Part shown: positions 1 to 7,351 of the stretch, one piece after another
Layout: each line of letters starts with the position of its first letter
Position numbering within the stretch: position 1 is the stretch's first letter
Origin: Bowmanella denitrificans
GTDB taxonomy: Bacteria; Pseudomonadota; Gammaproteobacteria; Enterobacterales; Alteromonadaceae
Reading direction: 5' to 3'
Length of the DNA stretch: 64,000 bases
NCBI RefSeq assembly: GCF_039522935.1
Contig: NZ_BAAAEI010000023.1
Location: forward strand, 248,001-312,000
Notes under the pieces: model-generated
What the model was told of the DNA's origin: nothing
Databases searched by the model: none
What the model saw: only the letters and a program-made list of their open reading frames with translations
Translations under genes and position numbers: made by a program

Positions 1-582
1 ATCTGTGGGGTGATCGGTAATCACCAGTGAGCGTTGTTTAGGGCAGAAAAAGCCTTCCACTGTGCCACTGAAATTGCTGTCCACCGCGCGGGCAATTTTA
101 TTCAGGGTGCCGACGACGGTGTCGTCCACCTGAAAGTTGTTTTTAACCACAAAGTCCTGGTCCAGTTCCCATATCACCTGCATGCCTTCACTTTGCGCGT
201 AGTCAGTGATGATTTCCCGTAAGGTGCCACCGGCCTTAAAGGTACGGTATTTATGTTCACCTACCCATCGACCCGATACGGGCTTTTGGATGCTCTCCAT
301 GGCTTGCAGTCTGTCATTTAGTGGCGTGTCTTTATTGGACAACTCCATGACAAAGTCACTCTTTTCCTCTGGATTCGGAACCCCAGCAGAAGTACGGTAT
401 TCAGCGTAGAAATCAGACAAACCACGGGCTGGATCTTTTTTAACTGTCTGCCCCTGAGGTACAGGCGCATCTTTCTGATTTTTCTGCAGTTGAATCACCA
501 CTACAGCAATCACAATAAGCACGGCCGCCAGGCCTAACTGCCTGGCCCAGAACATACGGGAGGAAAAAGATTTCTTACTCAT
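1..582 (-). CDS. TcpQ-domain-like membrane-anchored protein (3' part missing)
   Basis: The reading frame opens at an ATG whose complement is at 580-582 and runs off the left edge, giving at least 194 residues. The N-terminus is MSKKSFSSRMFWARQ followed by a hydrophobic segment at about residues 16-30, which looks like a single membrane anchor. The C-terminal part (about 105-194) contains GGTLREIITDYAQSEGMQ, then a WELDQDFVV stretch and a run of IARAVDSNFSG. This resembles the TcpQ/PilL C-terminal fold that occurs in pilus and secretin accessory proteins. The link to that family is by eye and the function is unknown. It lies 28 bp upstream of lpxL on the same strand in reading order reversed, so lpxL is read away from hldE and this gene follows it. 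Confidence 0.6.
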   Translation of the reverse strand, partial: MSKKSFSSRMFWARQLGLAAVLIVIAVVVIQLQKNQKDAPVPQGQTVKKDPARGLSDFYAEYRTSAGVPNPEEKSDFVMELSNKDTPLNDRLQAMESIQKPVSGRWVGEHKYRTFKAGGTLREIITDYAQSEGMQVIWELDQDFVVKNNFQVDDTVVGTLNKIARAVDSNFSGTVEGFFCPKQRSLVITDHPTD

Positions 583-610
583 GTTTTGGATATTGCCACG
601 CTTTGTTTAC

Positions 611-1561
611 TCAGTATAGAGAAGTTGGATTTTCCGGTGGACGGGTTTTGTAACGCTTGTGCATCCACAAATATTGCTCAGGCGCCATCATAACTAACTC
701 TTCCACTTTACGATTTACCCTTGCCACATCTTCTTTATCGTCACCTGAGGGGAAATTCTCAAGGCCGGGTAACACGCGTATTTCATAACCCTCAGCGGTA
801 CGTAAGGGCACCAGAAACACCGTTTCACAGTTTGATTGGCTGGCAAACAACAATGTACCTGTGGTGGTGGCGGCATCAGGCACGGCAAAAAAAGGCACAT
901 ATTCACAACGTTTTGGGCCGTAATCCTGATCCGGCAGATACAGGCACAGCTCGCCGCTGTTGAGTGCTTTTAACATTTCACCGACACCACGCTTATGTAT
1001 CATGTATTTATTGGAGCGGGCGCGGCCATGATACTGCATATATTCCATTAAAGGGTTATTGTGGCGGCGGTAAAACACCACCGAAGGGTGAACATTGCCC
1101 ATTACCCGGCAGTTGAATTCGAGATTCATATTGTGAATGGCCAGTCCAAGTACGCCTTTACCTTTGGCTAAAATGGCCTGAATGTGTTCGTAACCTACCA
1201 CTTTACCCAGTTTTTGCACCCGCCAGTCGGGCCACCACCAGCCCATACTGGCTTCGAACATAGCCATACCGGCGGCTTGAAAATTCTGCAAAATCAGTGC
1301 ATCTCTGGCGGGTTTGTCCATCTGCGGGAAGGCCAGTTCAAGGTTGCGCTCCGCTACCCGCCTGCGCGATTTCACCGCTTTGTGCAACAAACGACCAATG
1401 GCTTTGCCTAGTGTCAGCTGCAGCCGATAAGGCAACCAGGAAATTAAGTAAAGCATGCCAATACTCAACCAGGTCAGCCAATATCTGGGATGAAAGAAAC
1501 TTAATTGGAAACGGGGAGCTTTAACCTGCACTGCAAGACCATGTGAAAAAGTTTGCCGCAT
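611..1561 (-). CDS. lpxL: Lipid A biosynthesis lauroyl-type acyltransferase (LpxL/HtrB family)
   Basis: The 316-residue protein would transfer a secondary acyl chain from acyl-ACP to Kdo2-lipid IVA at the inner face of the cytoplasmic membrane. An N-terminal hydrophobic segment lies at about residues 28-45. The family HX4(D/E) catalytic signature appears as H143-NMNL-E148, followed by the conserved FYRRHNNP region (163-170) and LPDQDYG (209-215). The C-terminal MHKRYKTRPP also fits the family. Length is normal for the family (about 305-320). It is divergent from hldE, with 89 bp between the start codons. Whether it adds laurate, palmitoleate or myristate (LpxL, LpxP or LpxM) cannot be decided from sequence alone. 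Confidence 0.92.
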   Translation of the reverse strand: MRQTFSHGLAVQVKAPRFQLSFFHPRYWLTWLSIGMLYLISWLPYRLQLTLGKAIGRLLHKAVKSRRRVAERNLELAFPQMDKPARDALILQNFQAAGMAMFEASMGWWWPDWRVQKLGKVVGYEHIQAILAKGKGVLGLAIHNMNLEFNCRVMGNVHPSVVFYRRHNNPLMEYMQYHGRARSNKYMIHKRGVGEMLKALNSGELCLYLPDQDYGPKRCEYVPFFAVPDAATTTGTLLFASQSNCETVFLVPLRTAEGYEIRVLPGLENFPSGDDKEDVARVNRKVEELVMMAPEQYLWMHKRYKTRPPENPTSLY

Positions 1562-1611
1562 TCTAGCCTAATTTTTTCCAGTCCGACATCGGACCGCCTG
1601 GCTTTACCCTG

Positions 1612-1620
1612 TGGTACAAT
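1612..1620 (+). promoter_or_regulatory. Candidate extended -10 promoter of hldE
   Basis: The string TGGTACAAT matches an extended -10 element (TGn followed by a TATAAT-like hexamer, TACAAT at 1615-1620). No good -35 is visible, as expected for extended -10 promoters. Transcription would begin near 1627, leaving a leader of about 24 bases before the hldE ATG. Confidence 0.45.
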
Positions 1621-1650
1621 CCGCGCAGAAATATAAGTGGACTGTAAGTA

Positions 1651-3081
1651 ATGAATATTCCTGATTTTTCCAAAGCACGGGTGTTGGTGGTAGGCGATAT
1701 TATGCTGGACAGATATTGGTCTGGTTCTACGGCGCGTATCTCGCCTGAAGCACCTGTGCCTGTGGTCAGGATTGGTCAAAGCGAAGATAGGCCAGGTGGT
1801 GCAGCTAACGTGGCTCTTAATCTGGCGGCACTTGGCGCTACGGTGACATTGGTGGGTATGACCGGCGACGATGATGCCGCCGCCGTGTTGACGCAAAAAC
1901 TTACCTCTATGGGGATTGATTGTGCGTTTGAGTCAGTGCCCGGGTTGGACACTATTACTAAGCTGAGGGTACTGAGCCGCAATCAACAGTTGATTCGGCT
2001 GGATTTTGAGCAAAGTTTTGCCGAGGTAGGCAAAGCGGCACTGTCAGCCAGGGTTGAGCGTCTGCTGCCACAACACGATCTGTTGCTGTTGTCCGATTAT
2101 GACAAAGGTAGCCTCAGTGAAGTGGCTGAACTCATCGCATTGGCCAAAACTGCTGGTATTCCTATCGTGGTGGACCCCAAAGGAAGTGATTTTGCCAAGT
2201 ATCAGGGCGCCAGCTTGCTGACCCCCAATATGAGTGAATTCCAGCATATAGTTGGGCACAGTCAGACCGAAACACAGCTTGTTGATAAAGCTCAGCAATT
2301 GCTGGAGAAATTACAACTGGAAGCGCTGCTGGTGACACGTTCTGAACAGGGGATGACACTCATCTGCCCCGGCAAGAGCGAGCTACACTTACCAGCTAAA
2401 GCCAAAGAAGTGTATGACGTCACCGGTGCCGGCGATACAGTGATTGCCACTCTGGCGGCTTCTGTCGCCGCAGGGTGCAGTTGGGCCCAGGCTTGTATGC
2501 TGGCCAATGCGGCGGCAGGTATCGTGGTGGGCAAATTAGGTACATCCACCGTCAGTCGTTCAGAACTTGCCATGGCGGTGGCCGAGGAACAGGACGTTGG
2601 GCGCGGTGTGATGACACAGCAGCAAATGCTGCTGGCTGTGCAGGCGGCCAAAGCTCGGGGCGAGAAAGTAGTCATGACCAACGGCTGCTTCGACATTTTG
2701 CACGCCGGTCACGTCTCTTATCTGGAAAATGCTGCTAAATTGGGCGACAGATTAATTGTGGCGGTCAATGACGACGATTCGGTACGCCGTTTAAAAGGTG
2801 AGGGCAGGCCGGTAAACCGGGTTGACAGACGCATGTCAGTACTGGCCGGCCTGGCTGCGGTGGATTGGGTATTCTCATTCAGTGAAGATACCCCGCAACG
2901 GGTGATTACTGAGCTTTTGCCCGATGTGCTGGTTAAAGGTGGCGACTATCGCGTCGAGCAGATTGCCGGCGCGGCGCAAGTGCTGGCCAATGGCGGCGAA
3001 GTCAAGGTGTTAAACTTTGAGGATGGCGTATCGACGACCGGTATCATTCGCCAAATCACCGATAGCCAGAAAGGCGGTTAA
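1651..3081 (+). CDS. hldE: Bifunctional heptose 7-phosphate kinase / heptose 1-phosphate adenylyltransferase
   Basis: This 476-residue cytoplasmic enzyme carries out two steps of ADP-heptose synthesis for the LPS inner core. It phosphorylates D-glycero-beta-D-manno-heptose 7-phosphate and then adenylylates the 1-phosphate. The N-terminal PfkB/ribokinase-like domain starts with VLVVGDIMLDRYW (about 11-23), includes RPGGAANVALNL and ends with the anion-hole/catalytic motif DVTGAGDTVIA at about 255-265. The C-terminal nucleotidyltransferase domain has NGCFDILHAGH at about 344-354 and VKGGDY near 430. Length matches E. coli HldE (477). The ATG start sits about 31 bases downstream of an extended -10 promoter candidate. 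The stop is followed directly by a MITE-like element. Confidence 0.97.
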   Translation: MNIPDFSKARVLVVGDIMLDRYWSGSTARISPEAPVPVVRIGQSEDRPGGAANVALNLAALGATVTLVGMTGDDDAAAVLTQKLTSMGIDCAFESVPGLDTITKLRVLSRNQQLIRLDFEQSFAEVGKAALSARVERLLPQHDLLLLSDYDKGSLSEVAELIALAKTAGIPIVVDPKGSDFAKYQGASLLTPNMSEFQHIVGHSQTETQLVDKAQQLLEKLQLEALLVTRSEQGMTLICPGKSELHLPAKAKEVYDVTGAGDTVIATLAASVAAGCSWAQACMLANAAAGIVVGKLGTSTVSRSELAMAVAEEQDVGRGVMTQQQMLLAVQAAKARGEKVVMTNGCFDILHAGHVSYLENAAKLGDRLIVAVNDDDSVRRLKGEGRPVNRVDRRMSVLAGLAAVDWVFSFSEDTPQRVITELLPDVLVKGGDYRVEQIAGAAQVLANGGEVKVLNFEDGVSTTGIIRQITDSQKGG

Positions 3082-3085
3082 TATT

Positions 3086-3350
3086 AGGGAGTGTTTATCT
3101 TTGTTCATTGCTTATGCAGTCGACCCAAGTCTTGGCAGACAACGGCAAATGCGTGAGGTTTAATGGGCCTAAATAAACGAATTTGTGGGCAGGATGGCGC
3201 GATTTGGACTACTGCCCGAAGGGGGGAGCTAAAATTGCCTATTACTGTGTTATCGGCGACTTATTTGGATGGCCAAACGGCGTGACCGCCGCCTTGTCCC
3301 AGACAATTTTCGCTTCCAACATAAGTAATGAACAAAGGTAAACACTCCCT
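3086..3350. mobile_element. MITE-like element with 31-bp terminal inverted repeats
   Basis: The 265-bp segment is bounded by inverted repeats at 3086-3116 and 3320-3350 that match at 29 of 31 positions by hand alignment; both ends read AGGGAGTGTTTA inward. It contains no long open frame. No convincing target-site duplication flanks it. It sits 4 bp after the hldE stop and immediately before that gene's apparent terminator. The size and lack of coding fit a non-autonomous, transposase-mobilised miniature element or an internally deleted IS. The parent IS family is not identifiable by eye. Confidence 0.75.
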
Positions 3351-3372
3351 GGCAGGCATCGCCTGCTTTTTT
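3351..3372 (+). terminator. Rho-independent terminator (probably of hldE)
   Basis: GCAGGC at 3352-3357 pairs with GCCTGC at 3361-3366 across a 3-base ATC loop, and six T residues follow (3367-3372). It probably served hldE before the MITE-like element was inserted between the stop codon and the stem. Confidence 0.75.
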
Positions 3373-3393
3373 ATGAGCTGATAATACGTTCTG

Positions 3394-3482
3394 TAATGCT
3401 CTAATCTGCTCCGCTTTTTTATTCAATGCGGTGACAAGTATAGTATTTGCTTGTTTTTGGAGCAGGCTTTAGCATTAGAGCA
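3394..3482. promoter_or_regulatory. Inverted-repeat leader upstream of the XrtA-associated ATPase gene
   Basis: A left arm reading ATGCTCTAATCTGCTCC (ending at 3412) is matched in inverted orientation by GGAGCAG (3459-3465) and ATTAGAGCAT (3473-3482). The right arm is interrupted by 8 extra bases. A second small hairpin, TCACG-GGGA-CGTGA, lies just downstream near 3488-3501. The region sits between the hldE terminator and the start at 3529, so it may be an operator or a structured leader. No clear -10/-35 pair or sigma-54 site was found. Confidence 0.35.
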
Positions 3483-3528
3483 TCAAGTCACGGGGACGTG
3501 ATGGGTAATTATTTGAGCGGATTTATTA

Positions 3529-4569
3529 ATGTACGAAAGCTTCTACGGACTTAGCGCCAAACCCTTTCAACTGACTCCCGATCCTAGTTTTTTCTTTGCC
3601 AGTAAGTGGCACAAACGAGCCCTTTCCTATCTGGAATATGGTCTGGCCCAGGCGGAAGGCTTTATCGTCATTACGGGTGGCATAGGGACAGGTAAAACCA
3701 CCATAGCCAATAGCCTGCTGGAAGAAATTCAGGGAGATATCTTTGCTGCACAAATCGTAACGCCCAAATTGTCTCCGGATGAACTGGTAAAAATGGTGGC
3801 CAGTAAGTTTGAATTGAATGTCGAGGGTAAATCTAAAGCAGATATTCTTAAGGATCTGGAGAAATTTTTATTTCAATTGCATCAACAAGGTAAACGCGCC
3901 TTATTGTTAGTGGATGAGGCGCAAAACCTGCCACTGGAAACGATCGAAGAGCTGCGTATGCTGTCTAATTTCCAGGCCAAAGGTAAACCTTTGCTGCAAA
4001 GCTTTTTGCTTGGTCAGGAAGAGCTGCAACCTATTTTGCGCGCACCGAATATGGAGCAATTCAGACAGCGCATTGTGGCGTCTTGCCACCTTTCTCCGCT
4101 AACTGATAGCGATGTTCGCCGTTATATTGAATTTCGCTTACAGCATGCTGGCTGGCGTGGTGCCTCGCTTTTTACTGAAGGTGCTTATCAAAAGATCTTT
4201 GAGTTCACCCAAGGGGTACCGCGCAAAATTAATACCTTAACTGACCGTATTCTGTTGTATGGATTTCTGGAAGAACTACAAGAACTGGATGAGAATGCGG
4301 TAGAAGCCGTGGTTAATGAAGTGGCGGATGAGATGTTTATTCAGCCCCCGGCTCCCGTGGCTGACAACAGCCCTATTCGGGAAGCAGACGGCACAGTTGC
4401 TGTCGGTGATGCGAGCAAAGATATTAAATACTATAAAGATATGCTCAAAGAACTGACCGACGCATTGGATGATGCCATCAACCAAAAAGTTAAATTAACC
4501 CGGTATATCGATAAGTTGCTAAAAAAGAAATACAAGACCTATGTTCGCCTGAAGTCAGATGAAGAATGA
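3529..4569 (+). CDS. XrtA-associated AAA ATPase (PEP-CTERM locus secretion ATPase)
   Basis: The 346-residue protein opens with MYESFYGLSAKPFQLTPDP, the hallmark start of the ExeA/GspA-like ATPases found in exosortase A loci. Walker A is GGIGTGKTT at residues 50-58 and Walker B is LLLVDEAQN at about 124-132. A lid region with RQRIVASCHLSPL and GVPRKINTLTDR follows at about 185-245. The last 60 residues are charged and coiled-coil-like (KDIKYYKDMLKELTDALDD). There is no membrane segment, unlike ExeA. The role is inferred from family context: an energy-using accessory of polysaccharide or protein export. It is transcribed toward the outer-membrane barrel gene, with a small ORF between them. Confidence 0.9.
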   Translation: MYESFYGLSAKPFQLTPDPSFFFASKWHKRALSYLEYGLAQAEGFIVITGGIGTGKTTIANSLLEEIQGDIFAAQIVTPKLSPDELVKMVASKFELNVEGKSKADILKDLEKFLFQLHQQGKRALLLVDEAQNLPLETIEELRMLSNFQAKGKPLLQSFLLGQEELQPILRAPNMEQFRQRIVASCHLSPLTDSDVRRYIEFRLQHAGWRGASLFTEGAYQKIFEFTQGVPRKINTLTDRILLYGFLEELQELDENAVEAVVNEVADEMFIQPPAPVADNSPIREADGTVAVGDASKDIKYYKDMLKELTDALDDAINQKVKLTRYIDKLLKKKYKTYVRLKSDEE

Positions 4570-4722
4570 CTAATTTTGCCTTGTTCCTATGAGGGCAACA
4601 GGCCCTAAATGGAACTGTTTTAAATTTGCACAATCCAAGTTTATACATTAATGCTTATTGCTGGGTATTAATGGCACGAAAACAATAAAAAGTGAATTAG
4701 CTGGTTATTCAAGGGGAAGTGC

Positions 4723-4860
4723 ATGAAAGGGTCAGATATGCTTGAACCTGGTTTCAAGCTGAGAAAGCCATCAAGAAGACAGGCCTATTACCATGGTAAA
4801 TATCACCGTGAGCTATTGATGATAGGCCTGTTGCTGGTTGCGTTGACAGTTTTGATTTAG
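4723..4860 (+). CDS. Small 45-residue single-pass membrane protein, unknown
   Basis: A short frame begins with ATG at 4723, preceded by a good Shine-Dalgarno stretch (AAGGGGA) about 7 bases upstream. It encodes MKGSDMLEPGFKLRKPSRRQ followed by AYYHGKYHRE and ends in a hydrophobic helix LLMIGLLLVALTVLI at residues 31-45. The basic middle and C-terminal helix suggest a tail-anchored inner-membrane peptide with the N-terminus in the cytoplasm. Its stop overlaps the stop of the convergent barrel gene by a few bases. No family is recognised. It could be spurious, but the ribosome site and composition favour a real gene. Confidence 0.45.
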   Translation: MKGSDMLEPGFKLRKPSRRQAYYHGKYHRELLMIGLLLVALTVLI

Positions 4861-6440
4861 AACCTGTAGATGTAATTCAACGTAAGTCGCGTATCTTCAA
4901 GGTTGCGTGAGACGTCTTCTGCTTCTCTTTCCAGATAGCGTAGTGTTAGAGACAGATTTGCCGCTTTACTGACATTTCTATTCAATGTCACACTATAACG
5001 GCGAACTTCCTGCCCGTAGCTTCCCTCGATACTATCTGTTCTTACATAGCTGTTGGCCAGTTTCAGGTCAGTTCGGCCTCCTAACTTATAGGTGGCGGAT
5101 AATTCTAACGATCTATTGCGTTGTGATCTGCTACTCTCCAGATAATCCATATAACCATAGTTGTAATTCAGGTTGATAAGAAGTTTGCTGCGATTATAAC
5201 CGAGATTAAAATAAGCATTTTCACGTAAAATAATTTCATCCGTCAGTTCCTGGCGCAAAGTGGGGATATTGACCTGCACTTCATCCGGTTTGGGTTCATA
5301 GCCGGGTGAATCCGGGAAGAAACACCCACTGCCATCCACACTGCCCTGAGGGCAGACCAACACCAGCGGATCGCCGGGTACTAATTGTAGCTGGGAGTAA
5401 CTGGTCAGCCCCTTGTTATAGCCTAAACGCGTTCGCCAAGTACGATTATTGTGGTTGAGGCTAAGATTATAATTATCGCCAAAAAAGCGCTTATCGTAGC
5501 TGGCTTGTACAGCTGTGCGGCTACTAAATGGCCAGCTGAGGTCAACTCCAACGTAATTGCTCTCGTTGTTGAGCTGTTTAAACTTGTTGTATGTAATGCC
5601 AATATAGCGTCCGCTATCCTTTCGCCATTCCAATCCCGCCCCATAACTTTTCGAATCGACGTTATTAGGGCCGGCACCGTTACTTACACCTTCATTATCA
5701 TAATCTGAGCCTACCGCAATAATGTGCCAGTCTTGATAGAGTGCAAAGCCTAACCTGGCTTGCAGGCTGCGTCTGGTGAAATCATCTTGGCCTGACCTTT
5801 TAGTTTCCAGATGGTCGCCGGACAGGGTCCAATATAACTGCTTAATCGCATGCCCCTGATAGATACTTGCGTTGAAGTTCAGGTTGTCGCTGTTCAGATC
5901 ACCATCTGGATTAAAGCTGGTGGGATTGTTCTGTGTTCTTGATTCACCCACCTGGGCTCGCAGGCTTACCCCTACATAATCAGGTCGCTTGGGCGTAAAC
6001 GAAAGTGATGCATTATTGCTCTGTACAGTACTTAGTTCTTCAGCATTCAGGATTGGGTCGGTCAGACCAGCGTCACCTGCGAAGGATGCCCTGTGTGTTC
6101 GGCTGCTTTGCGCATTGAACTGTATGCGTTGGTCCCACAGACCTAGATTGGAATTGAAATTTACATCGGTAAAGCTCTTATCCAATTCGCTGCTGTTTTT
6201 ACTCTGCAAAACGCTGGTATTTTTTAGCGTAAGTGCAGCCTTTAGTGCTCTACTCGTATAGCTTGTCCGTAAAGATGGTTCAAGCATAAGCGCATTGTTA
6301 TTTGTATGCTCACCATCAAGAGGATACTCCGTTTTATAGGTAACAACTGAAGCACCCATTGTGGGCTTAACCTCCAGATCGGCTCCCTGACTGGCCAAAG
6401 GATGCAAAACCAGAGCGCAAGCCAAGCTTATGCGCTTCAT
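4857..6440 (-). CDS. PEP-CTERM-system-associated outer-membrane beta-barrel protein
   Basis: The 527-residue protein starts with a signal peptide (MKRISLACALVLHPLASQGA, cleavage after about residue 20). It consists almost entirely of alternating strands rich in Tyr, Asn, Arg and Ser, and ends in LTLNYIYRF with the terminal Phe typical of outer-membrane barrels. It matches the uncharacterised 'PEP-CTERM system associated' barrel family seen in exosortase A loci. A role as the outer-membrane exit channel or a scaffold for the exopolysaccharide is inferred from gene order, because it is translationally coupled (4-bp ATGA-type overlap) to the tyrosine kinase upstream. It contains two Cys in a loop around residues 363-372 (VCPQGSVDGSGC). 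Confidence 0.85.
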   Translation of the reverse strand: MKRISLACALVLHPLASQGADLEVKPTMGASVVTYKTEYPLDGEHTNNNALMLEPSLRTSYTSRALKAALTLKNTSVLQSKNSSELDKSFTDVNFNSNLGLWDQRIQFNAQSSRTHRASFAGDAGLTDPILNAEELSTVQSNNASLSFTPKRPDYVGVSLRAQVGESRTQNNPTSFNPDGDLNSDNLNFNASIYQGHAIKQLYWTLSGDHLETKRSGQDDFTRRSLQARLGFALYQDWHIIAVGSDYDNEGVSNGAGPNNVDSKSYGAGLEWRKDSGRYIGITYNKFKQLNNESNYVGVDLSWPFSSRTAVQASYDKRFFGDNYNLSLNHNNRTWRTRLGYNKGLTSYSQLQLVPGDPLVLVCPQGSVDGSGCFFPDSPGYEPKPDEVQVNIPTLRQELTDEIILRENAYFNLGYNRSKLLINLNYNYGYMDYLESSRSQRNRSLELSATYKLGGRTDLKLANSYVRTDSIEGSYGQEVRRYSVTLNRNVSKAANLSLTLRYLEREAEDVSRNLEDTRLTLNYIYRF

Positions 6441-7351
6441 TCATTCGCCTCCAGTTTGCGATGATAATAGTAGCCATAGCCGTAGTCATCCCGTTTTGAA
6501 CGCTGAGCCTTATTAACAATGAAGCCCTTGGCCATATCAGGGTTCAGGGCTTCAATGGCTGTTTGGATGTCAGTTAGCTTGGTGCGCCCTTCCTCAACAA
6601 CAATAACCGCCTGTCCAGCTAAATTAGCTAGTATAGCGGTCTCGTTAACGCCTAGCATGGGCGGTGTATCGAATATCACCACACGATCTGGGTAGCGGGT
6701 GGCGAATTCCTGCACTGTCTCCTGCATTTTTTCACTGGCCAGCAACTCGGTGGAAAGGTGGTGTGATTTACCTGCAGGGATAATCCGCAACGTGTCTATA
6801 TTGGTGTGATAGATGACGTCTGCTACATCCTCCACCTCACCGAGTAGATACTCCATTAAGCCGTTAGGTGTTCTTTGCTTTAATGTGCGCATAACATTTG
6901 GACGAAGGACATCCGCATCAACCAGCAGTACTGTTTTGTCTTGTTCCAGAGCAATACTCAATGCCAAATTGATAGCATTGTAGGTTTTACCTTCATGCGG
7001 ATTGCAACTGGTTACCATCAAGATGTTGGGGTTGGTTAATGTACTGGCTAAAGGACCAAATGCATTATTCAGAACCTTACGCTTGATAGTGCGAAATTCT
7101 TCATTAATTTTGGTACGGGCCGAAGAGGAAGACACAAAATTATTTTCATCCAGCGCCAGGTCGAAGATCACCTTATCCTTATCTCCACTGTCCGTTTTTT
7201 GTGAATGAGGGGGAAGGGGGGATTCAGTGCTGGCAGACGGGCTTACTGCACTATCAGCCTGGGGCGATGATAGTGCTTTCTCCTTGGCCAATTCTGCCAA
7301 TCTGGCTTCCTCGGCTTTTTTACGCTGCAATGCCTTTTCAATGGTACTCAT
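6437..7351 (-). CDS. XrtA-associated cytoplasmic tyrosine autokinase (BY-kinase)
   Basis: This is the cytoplasmic half of a bacterial tyrosine kinase (Wzc C-terminal domain / CpsD type) that regulates polysaccharide polymerisation through phosphorylation of its own tail. It has 304 residues. Walker A is SCNPHEGKTYNA (115-126), a slightly divergent form of the usual P-x-x-GKS. Walker A' is VLLVDADVLRP (141-151) and Walker B is VVIFDTPP (224-231). The C-terminal tyrosine cluster is DDYGYGYYYHRK (288-299). The N-terminal 60 residues are charged and low-complexity. It overlaps the chain-length gene upstream by 4 bp and the barrel gene downstream by 4 bp, so the three are one operon read leftward. 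Confidence 0.93.
   Translation of the reverse strand: MSTIEKALQRKKAEEARLAELAKEKALSSPQADSAVSPSASTESPLPPHSQKTDSGDKDKVIFDLALDENNFVSSSSARTKINEEFRTIKRKVLNNAFGPLASTLTNPNILMVTSCNPHEGKTYNAINLALSIALEQDKTVLLVDADVLRPNVMRTLKQRTPNGLMEYLLGEVEDVADVIYHTNIDTLRIIPAGKSHHLSTELLASEKMQETVQEFATRYPDRVVIFDTPPMLGVNETAILANLAGQAVIVVEEGRTKLTDIQTAIEALNPDMAKGFIVNKAQRSKRDDYGYGYYYHRKLEANE

Noticed and set aside
1501..1896. 131-residue minus-strand ORF over the lpxL-hldE junction
   Set aside because: It is antisense to hldE, crosses both promoters and has a His/Arg/Cys-rich composition typical of a shadow frame.
3086..3350. Interpretation as a CRISPR or regulatory RNA
   Set aside because: There is only one pair of inverted ends, no repeated spacers and no recognisable RNA family fold.
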